From Rubripirellula sp. (GTDB lineage: Bacteria > Planctomycetota > Planctomycetia > Pirellulales > Pirellulaceae), in contig JAQWPZ010000002.1 in the NCBI GenBank assembly GCA_029245125.1, forward strand, positions 1 to 45,709: a stretch of 45,709 nucleotides of DNA. Direction: 5' to 3'. The notes under the pieces are model-generated. The model ran no database searches. It worked only from the letters and a program-made list of their open reading frames with translations, and was not told the DNA's origin. A program made the translations under genes and the position numbers. Every line of letters starts with the position of its first letter. The stretch's first letter is position 1. Positions 25,654-34,588 of the stretch are shown here, one piece after another.

Positions 25654-26499
25654 TCAATTCCCGGGGAGTGATTGAGATGCGGAGACAGCGCGACGGATAA
25701 ACGCCACAACTCGGTCAGGTTCAGGATGCTTAAAGTGGTGTCCGTTCGTTTTCCGAGTTCCCTCAGCCACCGAAATCACTTCCAGTTCATGTCCTTGCTT
25801 TTCGAAACGACTCTTTAACAAGTAAGTATTTTCTTTGGGTGGAACGACACGGTCGTTCTCGCTGACAATATGCAAAACCGGAATCTTTGCTTCAGCAATG
25901 ACGCCCGCGGCATCCACCGGGTTTCCCCTGTAAGCCAGAGCTTCTTGTTCACTCATCCCATAAGCCGTCAAACACTGCTTCCAAGTCGGCGGCGAGCCTA
26001 AACCTGAACCGCGTCCTCCTGGCCAACTCTTGAAATCACAAACGGGTGTATCGCAATAAATGCACGCGACGTGCTCGACGTTTCCAGCGGCCCAATTGTA
26101 AACGAACAGCCCACCACGACTAACACCTTCCAAACAGACCTTGGGTGACAAGCCACGTTGCTGCGTTATGAATTGATAAAACTGATTCCCAATTTCAACA
26201 GCCCGCGGGCTGCCAAACATTCCTCCCACATCAACGTAGCCAATGTGAAAACCCTTCGACACAAGGGCCACATCCATTTCAGCGTGATATCCGGGGAATC
26301 GCGCCCGCCAGATCCAAGGATGCCCCTCTGCTGCTTCCTTCGGAACGACCACGTATGCCGCGCGATCCGCGATCTTGAAGTGAAATTGCTGGTATCCATT
26401 CCATTCCGTCTGGCGATCAAACCAAGACGGGTCAGCCTCCTGTCCAAAGACGGGACTGATCAACAGCATGATCAAACAAGTTGCAAAGATAGATCTCAT
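25654..26499 (-). CDS. exported alpha/beta hydrolase
   Basis: This 281-residue protein has a signal peptide (MRSIFATCLIMLLISPVFGQ) and an alpha/beta-hydrolase fold. The nucleophile elbow is GVSRGG (S127), the acid is D216 (LHIVSENDRVVPPKENT) and the histidine is H254 or H255 (NGHHFKHP). Together these form a complete catalytic triad. A secreted esterase or related activity is likely; the substrate is unknown. Three possible start ATGs lie close together (26511, 26508, 26499); 26499 places the Met directly before the signal peptide. Confidence 0.88.
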   Translation of the reverse strand: MRSIFATCLIMLLISPVFGQEADPSWFDRQTEWNGYQQFHFKIADRAAYVVVPKEAAEGHPWIWRARFPGYHAEMDVALVSKGFHIGYVDVGGMFGSPRAVEIGNQFYQFITQQRGLSPKVCLEGVSRGGLFVYNWAAGNVEHVACIYCDTPVCDFKSWPGGRGSGLGSPPTWKQCLTAYGMSEQEALAYRGNPVDAAGVIAEAKIPVLHIVSENDRVVPPKENTYLLKSRFEKQGHELEVISVAEGTRKTNGHHFKHPEPDRVVAFIRRAVSASQSLPGN

Positions 26500-26745
26500 G
26501 GCTTCCATCAAATCACGGGTTTACCGGTTCAGCAAGCGTCGAAACCGACGCTCCTGTATCGTACGCGAATCTGAACATCGCAATGAACGCTGAAGCAATG
26601 AGATCAAACATTTTCTTAATGGAACATTCCACAGGCGCACCTTGAGCCAACAGAAAGGCAACGCCGATTCTCACCCACGGAGGTCAAACCCTCACCCGCC
26701 GCTGACCCGACTCACCGCAAATCGCCTTCACGCCGAGGCTGATTT

Positions 26746-27954
26746 TCAGAGCAGTTCTTGGTTCGTACCGTGTTCGCCTCGTTCATAAACGACGTGGGGC
26801 CGACCGACCAACAGTGGATCCACTGGTCCGATTGCCTCGAGATTTTTCCCGTCAAAGGGCAACGCATGCAAAACATACCGCATCGCATTCAGCCGAGCCC
26901 GTTTCTTGCAATCTGACTTGACCACGGTCCACGGTGAATCCGCCGTATCGGTGTAGAAGAACATCGCTTCCTTGGCCCTGGTGTATTCATCCCATTTATC
27001 CAGCGACGCCTTGTCGATTGGCGACAGCTTCCACTGTTTCAACGGGTGCACCTCACGTTCTTTGAACCTTCGACGCTGTTCCTTGCGACTGACAGAGAAC
27101 CAAAACTTGATCAAGTGGATGTCACTGCGGACCAGGTTCCGTTCAAACTCGGGCGCTTGCCGCATGAACTCGGTGTACTCCTCGTTGGTACAAAAATCCA
27201 TGACCCTTTCGACCCCCGCTCGGTTGTACCAGGAACGGTCGAACATCACGATTTCCCCAGCGGTCGGCAAATGCTCTACGTAACGTTGATAGTACCATTG
27301 GCCACTTTCCGTCTCGGTCGGTTTTTCCAACGCGACGACACGGGCACCACGTGGATTCAGGTGTTCCATGAATCGCTTGATGGTCCCCCCTTTCCCAGCT
27401 GCATCGCGACCCTCAAACAAAATCACCAACTTTTGTTGCCGCTCGCGAACCCAAGCTTGCAATTTCAACAATTCAACTTGCAGTCGATACTTTTCTTTCT
27501 CATAAGACTTCCGCGACATCAAATTACGATAAGGATATCCTCCATCACGCCAGTCGGAGGACAGTAGCTCATCCGGGGTTGGACGCAAACGCGAGGATGT
27601 CGGCGCCGCCTTCTTCAACAACGCATTTCGCAGAACCGTCGCATCGTCAGATGATGCCCCGTCAATGATCGCTTCAAGGGTTTGCGCGAGCGTATTAATA
27701 TCGTGCGGCGGCGTATTGGCGACGATATCGGTAACCGCAACAATTTTCGACTCCCGCGCCGCCTCGACCGATTCGTTCACCTCGAAGGATTCCACTTTCT
27801 TCGGATCGTTTGTTCGCGAGGTATCTCCACTGCTAACGAGCCGTTTCTGTTTTCGCTTCTTGCCTTTTTGCTTTTTCTTATCCTTCGCCTTTTTAAAGTC
27901 GGGTTGCGAATTACCGGAAGCTTTCTGCTTTTTCGAAGACGGCTTTTTCTGCAT
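26746..27954 (-). CDS. ppk2: PPK2-family polyphosphate kinase
   Basis: This 402-residue protein should use polyphosphate to phosphorylate nucleotides (or the reverse). The PPK2 core is at about 140-395: Walker A FEGRDAAGKGGT (residues 180-191), Walker B-like IVMFDRSWYNRAGVERVM (235-252) and lid residues KEQRRRFKERE. Also present are PIDKASLDKWDEY and DSPWTVVKSDCKKRARLN. This matches the single-domain PPK2 class, usually about 270-300 residues. The first 130 residues are additional: 18 of the first 40 are Lys or Arg, then a helical stretch. That basic tail could bind nucleic acid or polyphosphate (inference). ATG 27954 was chosen; a GTG at 28023 would add 23 residues. It is a cytoplasmic stand-alone gene. 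Confidence 0.95.
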   Translation of the reverse strand: MQKKPSSKKQKASGNSQPDFKKAKDKKKQKGKKRKQKRLVSSGDTSRTNDPKKVESFEVNESVEAARESKIVAVTDIVANTPPHDINTLAQTLEAIIDGASSDDATVLRNALLKKAAPTSSRLRPTPDELLSSDWRDGGYPYRNLMSRKSYEKEKYRLQVELLKLQAWVRERQQKLVILFEGRDAAGKGGTIKRFMEHLNPRGARVVALEKPTETESGQWYYQRYVEHLPTAGEIVMFDRSWYNRAGVERVMDFCTNEEYTEFMRQAPEFERNLVRSDIHLIKFWFSVSRKEQRRRFKEREVHPLKQWKLSPIDKASLDKWDEYTRAKEAMFFYTDTADSPWTVVKSDCKKRARLNAMRYVLHALPFDGKNLEAIGPVDPLLVGRPHVVYERGEHGTNQELL

Positions 27955-28237
27955 CGGATCGGTCTTCACGCGTCTTGAAGTTTGAAGCAAGAGTTTTTGG
28001 AATATGAACGAACACACCGCCACAAAGAGTGGGTTCGAATACCCACGCCAGATTATAGTCGGCCACCTGTGAGTATCTGTTCGGACGCCAGAAAGGCGCA
28101 GAAAACCGAATGCGAGAATCAGTCACAGCCCAGGAACCGCACTTCAACACCGCTCGCAAAGATAATCACCTCGAGACCTGCCCGGTGTGGTGGTGGAACA
28201 GATCGCAAGGAATGATGTGTTGACCAGCCGATTAGCC

Positions 28238-28294
28238 GGCATCCCGAAGGCTTACTGGCATCCCGAAGGCTTGCTGGCATCCCGAAGGGCTAGC
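28238..28294. repeat. 19-bp tandem repeat, three copies
   Basis: Three contiguous 19-bp units (ggcatcccgaaggcttact and variants) at 28238-28256, 28257-28275 and 28276-28294. The first two differ at one base, and the third differs near its end. It is non-coding, with no spacer, so not CRISPR. Confidence 0.88.
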
Positions 28295-28712
28295 CGGGCA
28301 ATTCGGGATTCATCCCACTTGGTCGATCGACAGCCCGCAGCCAACGACAAACCGCCAGTTTGGCAAAGAGTCTCTTGGAAACAACCGCCACCCAAATTTC
28401 CCTCCGCTTTCCCAGGAACCACCCCGCCTGCGCAATTTCGACCAGCCTTCCGTGAGCTGCAATCGAGAAAAACCGGCTCGAAAACCGCCGAGGGCAGGGT
28501 TTCGCAAACAATCCGAGCTTGCCCAATCAGACTAGCTGGCCACAACCTCGATAGTCTCCCGACCAGCGTGACCGGACATTGCCGGCAGAACTATCAGTTG
28601 ACTGCCAGAAATCATGCTTGCCATCGCATCACATCTGCCTAGGCTTGGCAAGTTGTGTTGAGATCGAAGCGAGGGCGAGAATCTGTCTCAGGGATGAACG
28701 CACTAACCAATT

Positions 28713-28739
28713 CAGACCTCACTAACCACGTCAGGTCTG
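28713..28739. repeat. 7-bp inverted repeat upstream of DUF1571 gene
   Basis: CAGACCT (28713-28719) and AGGTCTG (28733-28739) pair perfectly across a 13-nt loop. The repeat ends about 76 bp before the DUF1571 start, so it could be an operator or a leader hairpin. The octamer actaacca occurs on both sides of the first arm (28702-28709, 28721-28728). Confidence 0.45.
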
Positions 28740-28815
28740 TAGCTTGCCGCCCGAGACGAAGAGAGCATCCCTGCACGAGCGACTCCGTCCCTCCTATCGA
28801 AGAGAAGGTGAATCA

Positions 28816-29703
28816 ATGATTTTCGAAATGTCAGCAACGCGTTGCATTTTAATCAGCACCCTCTCACTGGCAGCACTCAGTTTGGAATCGAACTGGTCGA
28901 ATGTTGTCGCCGAGGATATTTCGGAAACGGAAAGCCAACCTGCTATTCATCCGCTCACCAATGTATTGGTGTATGCGAAGTCACGCTCCGACTATCTCAA
29001 AGCGAACGTCCGTGATTACGCCGGGCGTTTGATTAAGCGTGAAAGGATCAATGGCAAGTTGCAGAGCTATCAAGTCATCGATGTGAAGATGCGCTGTGAA
29101 CAGACAATCGAGGAGGAAGTCGTGCCGATGGCTGTCTTCATGCGATTCCTCGCGCCTCGAAATCTGGAAGATCGGCGAATCTTGTATGTGGATGGCAAGA
29201 ACAACAACCGCATGCTGGTTAGAAAAGGTGGTGTCAGCCTACAGAATGTTAGGCTCAAGATCGATCCAAATGGTGCCAGCGCGCGACGGGAAAGCAAATA
29301 CCCTGTCACCGACATTGGCTTTAGCATGATGATTGATCAACTCTGTTCGCGAGCCAAACAAGACATGGCGAACGATCCAACAGGCACCAACACGAAAGTG
29401 ATATACTTCCGCGCAGCAAAGGTTGGAGAACGAGTCTGCACGCGAATTCAAGTCGTTCATCCTGAACGTGGTGAAGGTATCGATTTTCACGAAGCCAACT
29501 TGTACGTCGATGACGAGTTACAACTGCCGATCCGATTGACGGTTCATGGCTGGCCCGAGAAACCTGCAGATGACAAGCCGCTGATTGAGGAATACACGTA
29601 CACGAAACTTCGCGTGAATGTTGGCTTGTCGGATGCCGAGTTCAGCGAAACACAGCTTGACTCACCCACTGAGCAAGCAACAAAAACAGCCTCGAATAAC
29701 TGA
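28816..29703 (+). CDS. exported DUF1571 domain protein
   Basis: This 295-residue protein has an N-terminal signal-like segment (ATRCILISTLSLAALSL, cleavage near VVAED). A DUF1571-type body follows, seen in planctomycete and other proteobacterial exported proteins of unknown function. It has a beta-rich pattern (YAGRLIKRERINGKLQSYQVI, MRFLAPRNLEDRRILYVDG, YTYTKLRVNVGLSDAEFSE). The fold is probably LolA-like/outer-membrane lipoprotein-sorting-like, as in other members; this is inference. ATG 28816 follows AAGGTG at a suitable spacing. The downstream cupin is 268 bp away, so linkage is weak. Confidence 0.85.
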   Translation: MIFEMSATRCILISTLSLAALSLESNWSNVVAEDISETESQPAIHPLTNVLVYAKSRSDYLKANVRDYAGRLIKRERINGKLQSYQVIDVKMRCEQTIEEEVVPMAVFMRFLAPRNLEDRRILYVDGKNNNRMLVRKGGVSLQNVRLKIDPNGASARRESKYPVTDIGFSMMIDQLCSRAKQDMANDPTGTNTKVIYFRAAKVGERVCTRIQVVHPERGEGIDFHEANLYVDDELQLPIRLTVHGWPEKPADDKPLIEEYTYTKLRVNVGLSDAEFSETQLDSPTEQATKTASNN

Positions 29704-29874
29704 GTCCCGAGCCGAGAACGCCGACAATCTTGTGATGGAGCAACCGCTTTGCTCCACCACAAGCACTGCTGAACCACAAGCACTGGCGATCTCGACACCA
29801 ACAACGCGATCCGTCTTGCGAAAACGACGTCGCACCGGAGAGCCAACCGTCAATCGCTCGATGGAAACACAGTT

Positions 29875-29904
29875 GGCCAGCATTTCGGCCAGCATTTCGG
29901 CCAG
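29875..29904. repeat. 12-bp tandem repeat
   Basis: Two full 12-bp copies (ggccagcatttc, 29875-29886 and 29887-29898) are followed by a half copy to 29904. The array lies between DUF1571 and the cupin. A nearby imperfect doublet, accacaagcactg, is at about 29755-29783. Confidence 0.8.
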
Positions 29905-29971
29905 CAGATTGACTGCCGATGCCAAAACCTCTTTCTGACTCGCTTCATTGCATGCATCGGAGCCTCCCAGC

Positions 29972-30343
29972 ATGGAACCCGTTATCAATCCGCGTTTGGT
30001 CGCTGAATCCCTCACGGATCTCTGGACGCCCCGTGTCATCGGTGAAGTCGATGACGCCTACGTCAAAGTGGCCAAGGTTCAAGGAACCTTGGCCTGGCAT
30101 TCGCATGACGATGAAGATGAATTGTTCTTCGTGCTGCGAGGCACGTTAAAAATCGAAATGGAGCAGCAAACGGTCTGCTTGAAGGAAGGTGAAATGTTCG
30201 TCGTTCCGAAAGGTGTCCGTCATAATCCTGTCGCCGAGGATGAATGTTGGATTCTGTTGATCGAACGAAAGAGCACCTTACACACCGGCAACACCGTTTC
30301 CGAAAAGACTTGCCCCATCGAACAGCAACTCAAATCAGACTGA
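29972..30343 (+). CDS. single-domain cupin protein
   Basis: This 123-residue cupin has the usual length of small cupins. Cupin motif 1 is WHSHDDEDELFFVLRG (H43, H45 and E50 as metal ligands), followed by KEGEMFVVPKGVRHNPVAEDE with H84. The complete metal-binding set suggests a functional site, although the substrate is unknown. It is cytoplasmic. ATG 29972 follows GGAG at a 9-nt spacing; a TTG 24 bp upstream is less likely because cupins of this type start at this point. Confidence 0.92.
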   Translation: MEPVINPRLVAESLTDLWTPRVIGEVDDAYVKVAKVQGTLAWHSHDDEDELFFVLRGTLKIEMEQQTVCLKEGEMFVVPKGVRHNPVAEDECWILLIERKSTLHTGNTVSEKTCPIEQQLKSD

Positions 30344-30757
30344 CAAACGGAGACCGTTCGAATTCTGAACAGATTCAATTCGCAAAATCACCTCACAATA
30401 GTTTCTTTGCGGTGGGGTTGATTTGGATGCCTAGCGACCAGTCATCATTGCACTTGAAAACTCGAATTCCCAGGCCGGAAAAACATCTCGCGGCTGCCCA
30501 CAAATCTCTGCAAGCACTCTTTTGATCCAAGCGTGCAATGAAACAGACCGATTTTCTGGAATCATGACGGGCCGTTCTACCCGACCGGTATTTTGTCACT
30601 ACCGCGTGAACTCTGCGCAACTGTTATGACCGGGTTGATCGTTGTTCTTTCAAATTTGATCGACCTGGAGGCTGCCGGATACCGAAGGTGTATGACTCAG
30701 GAGTAGGGAATTCCTTTCATCGCACGGATGCTGTCACCAACTACCGGAGACGCGCCC
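30344..30757. other. 414-bp intergenic region, no gene seen
   Basis: This lies between the cupin and the small lipoprotein, both on the plus strand. I found no domain-bearing ORF and no RNA gene. A weak promoter-like ttgatc (30652) and gatacc (about 30677) near the downstream gene is not convincing. Confidence 0.55.
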
Positions 30758-31108
30758 GTGCGTTACGCCCCGTCCATTCAAGTGATTTGTCTTCTCGTGC
30801 TGCCGATGGCTGGCTGCAACTGCTCAGGCTTGCGTTTCTGGCGTGGGAAGTCGAACGACTGCAAACAGACCGCGCCATGCGGATCCTGCGGGCCATGCGA
30901 TAGCCAATTGAGCCGCACCAATACGGTCACCCTCGGGCATGCTCCCATTGTCGGGCAATCGACCATGATTGAGCAGCCAATGATTGAGTATGCGGACCCT
31001 CAAATGATGCCGGACAACTTTCGGGCCGTTGAACCAAAGATGGATTCGGTACCAAGCAACCCAGATCTAGAAAACGTGCCCATCCCAGTACCTGACCAAG
31101 CAACCTAA
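30758..31108 (+). CDS. small Cys-rich predicted lipoprotein
   Basis: This 116-residue protein has an N-terminus MRYAPSIQVICLLVLPMAGC, which looks like a lipoprotein signal with the modified cysteine at residue 20. A short Cys-rich stretch follows (SNDCKQTAPCGSCGPCDSQ), then a Pro/Met-rich region. No domain is recognised. GTG 30758 is preceded by GGAGA at an 8-nt spacing, and a longer ATG start at 30728 lacks such a site. The CxxC pairs could bind metal or form disulfides; this is not evidence of function. Confidence 0.65.
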   Translation: MRYAPSIQVICLLVLPMAGCNCSGLRFWRGKSNDCKQTAPCGSCGPCDSQLSRTNTVTLGHAPIVGQSTMIEQPMIEYADPQMMPDNFRAVEPKMDSVPSNPDLENVPIPVPDQAT

Positions 31109-31533
31109 ACAGCCGGCTGACAGAGTTACAGGCTCGGGATTTACAGGTCATCGTGCAGGCCGTAAGCACTGCGATGGTTCAATGGTGAGTGACCGCCGCA
31201 AAGCGGTTCTCTTGGGTTGTTGGCTTGAGTCACTGATCCATTCGTAGTCGTAGCTTCTATTGACGTCTGATCAATCTGCACAATGCCGTGAGTGCACAAT
31301 GCCGTGACGAGCGGAGAATAGCACCAAAATCAGATCCGAACGCATTACTCCGATACGGAGCCCGTATCCCTTTGAAAAACTTCTTCGATTTCTCCTAAGA
31401 TTTGGTGCCGTCGCATCGTTACAAGTGCGTAAAAGATTCCACTGATCGCTGCTCATTCGGAGCTTCACTGCTTCAAAAGTGGTTTGATCCATGAGGATTT
31501 TGGTGCTTAATCCCCCGACAAAGAACTTCTCCA
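31109..31533. other. 425-bp intergenic region with a 16-bp duplication
   Basis: This sits between the lipoprotein and the exported unknown protein (both plus strand). It holds a 16-bp tandem duplication (next entry) but no gene or RNA that I recognise. An A/T-rich stretch near 31375-31400 might include a promoter of the downstream gene. Confidence 0.55.
31277..31308. repeat. 16-bp tandem duplication
   Basis: Two contiguous copies of tgcacaatgccgtga plus one variable base lie at 31277-31292 and 31293-31308. They are non-coding. Confidence 0.85.
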
Positions 31534-32271
31534 ATGCGACTTATCTTTGCTGCCATTTACGCTTTGTTTTGTACCGTCGCCATCGCTTGCTCAGAAGAAG
31601 CGATCGAGAAAAATGAGGCTGACGGAATTACCTGGGGTGCAGTGACCGATGGCCTGCAACTGGGAATCTCGCCGCCGGCAAAAATGACCAAGACTCACGA
31701 GATCGAAGGGTTTGATAACGCGATCTCGAAGAGCGGCACTCTAAACGTGACGGTCCACCTGCGGAATACTGGGAGCCAGGACATGCAACTCTTGCCTTCC
31801 ATCTGGGATTGCCTCGCCCTTGGTGATGACGGCGCAGTCCTCGCATCAAAAATCCTTCTCACACCCGAGGAAGGTGACCAACCGGTGGTGGTGACGTATC
31901 AGAGCACCAATCATCTAAGGATTTTGGACAAGGCTCGCCCTGAGTCTGACTTATCGCAAAACACTCTCCGCGAAAGTGGTCGCGAGTTGGTCAATTTTCA
32001 GGTTGATGCTGAGGAAGGGAGACGCAGGCAAATCAAGCTCGCCGCCGGGGAAGCTGCGTGGCCAGAGGCAGTGAATGTCGCCCTGCGCAACGGAAACAAC
32101 GCACCCTGGCGATTGCAAGAGAAATCGGATCGCCTACGCCCAGGCAAATACCGCATCACGGCAGTGTTAGTCGTTGACCAACAGGCCTCGGATTGGAAAG
32201 GGACGTTAACCTCGGGCTCGCTCAACATCGAGATCCCCGCACAAGCGACCAAAGCGACACCGGACAAATAG
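31534..32271 (+). CDS. exported protein of unknown function
   Basis: This 245-residue protein has a signal peptide (MRLIFAAIYALFCTVAIAC). The cysteine at position 19 could be a lipidation site, though the AIAC box is weak. The rest is a beta-rich, Ig-like or BsuPI-like arrangement, with LNVTVHLRNTGSQDMQLLPS and a C-terminal RPGKYRITAVLVV strand pair. I do not recognise a named family. ATG 31534 follows no clear Shine-Dalgarno. It is upstream of the convergent tRNA and aminotransferase. Confidence 0.8.
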   Translation: MRLIFAAIYALFCTVAIACSEEAIEKNEADGITWGAVTDGLQLGISPPAKMTKTHEIEGFDNAISKSGTLNVTVHLRNTGSQDMQLLPSIWDCLALGDDGAVLASKILLTPEEGDQPVVVTYQSTNHLRILDKARPESDLSQNTLRESGRELVNFQVDAEEGRRRQIKLAAGEAAWPEAVNVALRNGNNAPWRLQEKSDRLRPGKYRITAVLVVDQQASDWKGTLTSGSLNIEIPAQATKATPDK

Positions 32272-32416
32272 AACGTTCGCACCTGAGTCGCGGAAGGGTG
32301 ATGCGAGCAGATTGAGACAGCGTTTGCTGCCCCGCTGATTTGAAGGCTATCTCTTCCCCAGTGCTCGGTCCCCCAGTGCCCCTTGGCTTAGTGGGTCTGC
32401 ACCCGGGCGAAAAAAG

Positions 32417-32490
32417 TAGGGCTGGCAGGACTTGAACCCGCGACCTAGGGATTATGAGTCCCCAGCTCTAACCAACTGAGCTACAGCCCC
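32417..32490 (-). tRNA. tRNA with CAU anticodon (elongator Met or Ile2)
   Basis: The minus strand folds as a complete cloverleaf. The acceptor stem is GGGGCTG/CAGCCCT with G1:U72 and discriminator A. The D arm is GCTCAGTTGGTTAGAGC, the anticodon stem GGGGA/TCCCT with loop CTCATAA (anticodon CAT), and the T arm has TTCAAGT. No CCA is encoded. The stem lacks the GGG/CCC triplet next to the loop of an initiator, so it is elongator methionine or the lysidine-modified isoleucine tRNA. I cannot separate these by eye. A run of T6 follows on the minus strand (32410-32415). Confidence 0.93.
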
Positions 32491-32609
32491 CGATGAGACG
32501 CCTTTATAACGAAATCAAGCGACTAAAACGATCGGGCATCTTTGCTTTCTGGCGGTGGGCACCGTAGGTCTCGTACCAACCGAGACCGAACCACCGCACG
32601 ATCGCCTGC

Positions 32610-33776
32610 TTACCCCAACAGAGCCATCGAATTCATCCGGTCGATAGCCTCGTCGGTCTCATCGTCTGGTTGCCCCAGTCCGACAGAAATACGCACCAAT
32701 CCCGAAGACTCGGTACCCAGAGTTTGATGGGCCAGCGGCGCGCACTGAATCCCACTACCAACCATCATGCCGTGCCGGCGAAAATCGGCTGAGACCTGCC
32801 CGCTCGGTACATCCGTTACACGAAATGCGAGCGTCGGCATCCGACGTTCCACTTCGATTGGCCCAGCCACTTGCACATTGCCCTTGGAATGAAGCAGCGA
32901 CTGAATCCGTTGGATCTGACCGCGTGCTCTGGAAAGCTGTGATCCCGCATCCTGTTGTTGCAATTGTTTAACCGCAGCGTGCAGTCCCGCCAGTGCGATC
33001 TGGTCGACCGAACCGACGTCACAATAACCTGGCCGCGGTGGTGACGGCGTTTTACTGTGATCCCCAGACGGCAAGGAACATGCCGCTGAGACGCATTCCA
33101 TTTGTGCGCGTTCAGACAAATACAAACCGCCAATCCCCCACGGCGATTGCAGTCCTTTGTGCCCACCGAATGCGACCATATCCGCGCCCAGCCCGGGCAA
33201 ATCCAGATCCAACCAACCGACCACTTGCGCGGCGTCGATCAAAACCATCGCTCCGTTGTCGTGCGCCATGCGGATCACCGCTTCAAAAGGCAACAATTCC
33301 CCCGTGACGTTGCAAGCCGCAGTGATGGCAACCAATCCCACATTCTGGTTGGACAATGTTGCCCCCAGCCAATCAAGATCGATCGCTGCACCGACCGCCA
33401 TGGCTGATTCAGATTCACCTGTCGCATCACCACTGCGGTGCGGGATGTATTCAAGCGGGCCGCCGGTAGAGGCAAGTTTCAGCAATGGTCGGTGCAAGGC
33501 ATGGTGCTCCCACCGACTCGTTAACAGACGCTTTCCACTCGCTACGAAGACGTCGCCGATGCCAACCGCCAGCGCCGAGGTGCATCCCGGCGTCAGTAAA
33601 ATTTGCTCGGCATCCCGAACACCAAAATAATCCGCGATGGCCTGATGAGCCTGTTCGAATTGTTGAGCCCACCGCGTGGGCGGAGCAGACATTGCCTCCT
33701 CAATGGCAGCAGAAACGACGTCCGGTTTCGGCCAACTCGTTCCAGCGTGGTTGAGATACAAATCGCGATTCGTCAT
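32610..33776 (-). CDS. class V aminotransferase / cysteine desulfurase-like enzyme
   Basis: This 388-residue PLP enzyme has NHAGTSWPKP near the N-terminus. EHHAL (His91 or His92) is the catalytic His region, DAAQ (D181) contacts PLP nitrogen, and the GGHKGL Lys207 forms the Schiff base. The C-terminal GSGIQCAPLAHQTLG carries a cysteine at the position of the active Cys loop of TIGR01977-type cysteine desulfurase family proteins. Length and order match this family. Sulfur transfer (alanine plus persulfide) is plausible but the partner is not visible: no isc or suf genes nearby. It is cytoplasmic. The tRNA gene lies about 120 bp downstream on the same strand. Confidence 0.9.
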   Translation of the reverse strand: MTNRDLYLNHAGTSWPKPDVVSAAIEEAMSAPPTRWAQQFEQAHQAIADYFGVRDAEQILLTPGCTSALAVGIGDVFVASGKRLLTSRWEHHALHRPLLKLASTGGPLEYIPHRSGDATGESESAMAVGAAIDLDWLGATLSNQNVGLVAITAACNVTGELLPFEAVIRMAHDNGAMVLIDAAQVVGWLDLDLPGLGADMVAFGGHKGLQSPWGIGGLYLSERAQMECVSAACSLPSGDHSKTPSPPRPGYCDVGSVDQIALAGLHAAVKQLQQQDAGSQLSRARGQIQRIQSLLHSKGNVQVAGPIEVERRMPTLAFRVTDVPSGQVSADFRRHGMMVGSGIQCAPLAHQTLGTESSGLVRISVGLGQPDDETDEAIDRMNSMALLG

Positions 33777-33877
33777 CTGTCAACCACCGCTGCACACAAA
33801 CACAAGAGAGATCGCAAGACCGACGGGTAAACCAACGAGCCCCGCGATTTGCCAACTGCAAACACTGCAACCCGTAA

Positions 33878-34588
33878 TTAATGCTCGCGAATGCGAATGT
33901 TACGCCATGCGACATCGTAGGGGCCGGTTCCTGCTTTGATGCCGTGAACCTGCAGGCCGATGTGGCCTTTGGGATGCGACTTATAAATATCTTCATCGGT
34001 CAGATCGGCAACCATCTCGCCATTGATCCACGTTTGAATCCGCGGTCCCTTGGCGACAATTCGATATTGATTCCACTCGCCGTTCTGCATGTGGTCGTGC
34101 GAATGCTTTTTGTCTTGGGGTTCAGGCGATAACCATCCTCGCCCAGTGGCCTCCCCATAGACGTAACCGGCCTGACCGGGGCTCGATTCGATTTCGACCT
34201 GCGGACCATGAAAACGGCCGAGTTGATTGTTGCGATTTTTCTTACCGGTGCGTTTTGCTTCTGCATCCACATCTGCTTGAGTTTTTCCGCGTGACCGAAT
34301 CTGGCAACCCGAATTCAATTTGTCGTGAACTTTCACTTCGAACTCGAGTTCAAAATCGGCATACTGTTTTTGGGATGCCAAAAAAGTGTTTGGGCTGCCT
34401 TCGACGGTCTTTCCGTAGATCGTGCCATCGACCACCTTGTATTCGGCTTTTCCCAAATCGGCTTTCTGCCAACCCTCCAAGGTTTTGCCGTCAAACAGCG
34501 CAACCCATTGGTCGGCAGCCGTCGCATGAACGGCTGAAAGTGAAATTACCAAGGTGGTAAACATCGTGAAAGCCAGTCGTTGCATCAT
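33878..34588 (-). CDS. exported DUF1080 (3-keto-disaccharide hydrolase-like) protein
   Basis: This 236-residue protein has a signal peptide of about 25 residues (ending AVHATAA). The DUF1080 fold follows, with WVALFDGKTLEGWQKAD, a lectin-like beta sandwich and EWNQYRIVAKGPRIQTWINGEMVADLTDE. The later HPKGHIGLQVHG and VAWRNIRIREH are typical of this family, which in planctomycetes is present in many copies; some relatives hydrolyse 3-keto-sugars. Catalytic residues are not certain, so activity is assigned by family only. ATG 34588 has GGAG at a fitting spacing; an overlapping TTG is less likely. It is divergent from the PQQ fusion gene. Confidence 0.93.
   Translation of the reverse strand: MMQRLAFTMFTTLVISLSAVHATAADQWVALFDGKTLEGWQKADLGKAEYKVVDGTIYGKTVEGSPNTFLASQKQYADFELEFEVKVHDKLNSGCQIRSRGKTQADVDAEAKRTGKKNRNNQLGRFHGPQVEIESSPGQAGYVYGEATGRGWLSPEPQDKKHSHDHMQNGEWNQYRIVAKGPRIQTWINGEMVADLTDEDIYKSHPKGHIGLQVHGIKAGTGPYDVAWRNIRIREH

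Larger units (their letters stand above)
27955..28815. other. 861-bp intergenic region with repeats, no gene
   Basis: This lies between divergent genes (PPK2 on minus, DUF1571 on plus). ORFs here have no domain and atypical composition. It holds the 19-bp tandem repeat at 28238-28294 and an inverted repeat at 28713-28739, listed separately. No tRNA or obvious structured RNA was seen. Promoters for both genes should be here, but none stood out. Confidence 0.6.

Noticed and set aside
28187..28642. 151-codon ORF spanning the 19-bp repeats
   Set aside because: It consists largely of repeat-encoded residues and has no homologous pattern or ribosome-binding site.
32417..32490. Initiator tRNA-fMet
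   Set aside because: The anticodon stem lacks the GGG/CCC triplet and the 1:72 position pairs as G:U, so it is not an initiator.
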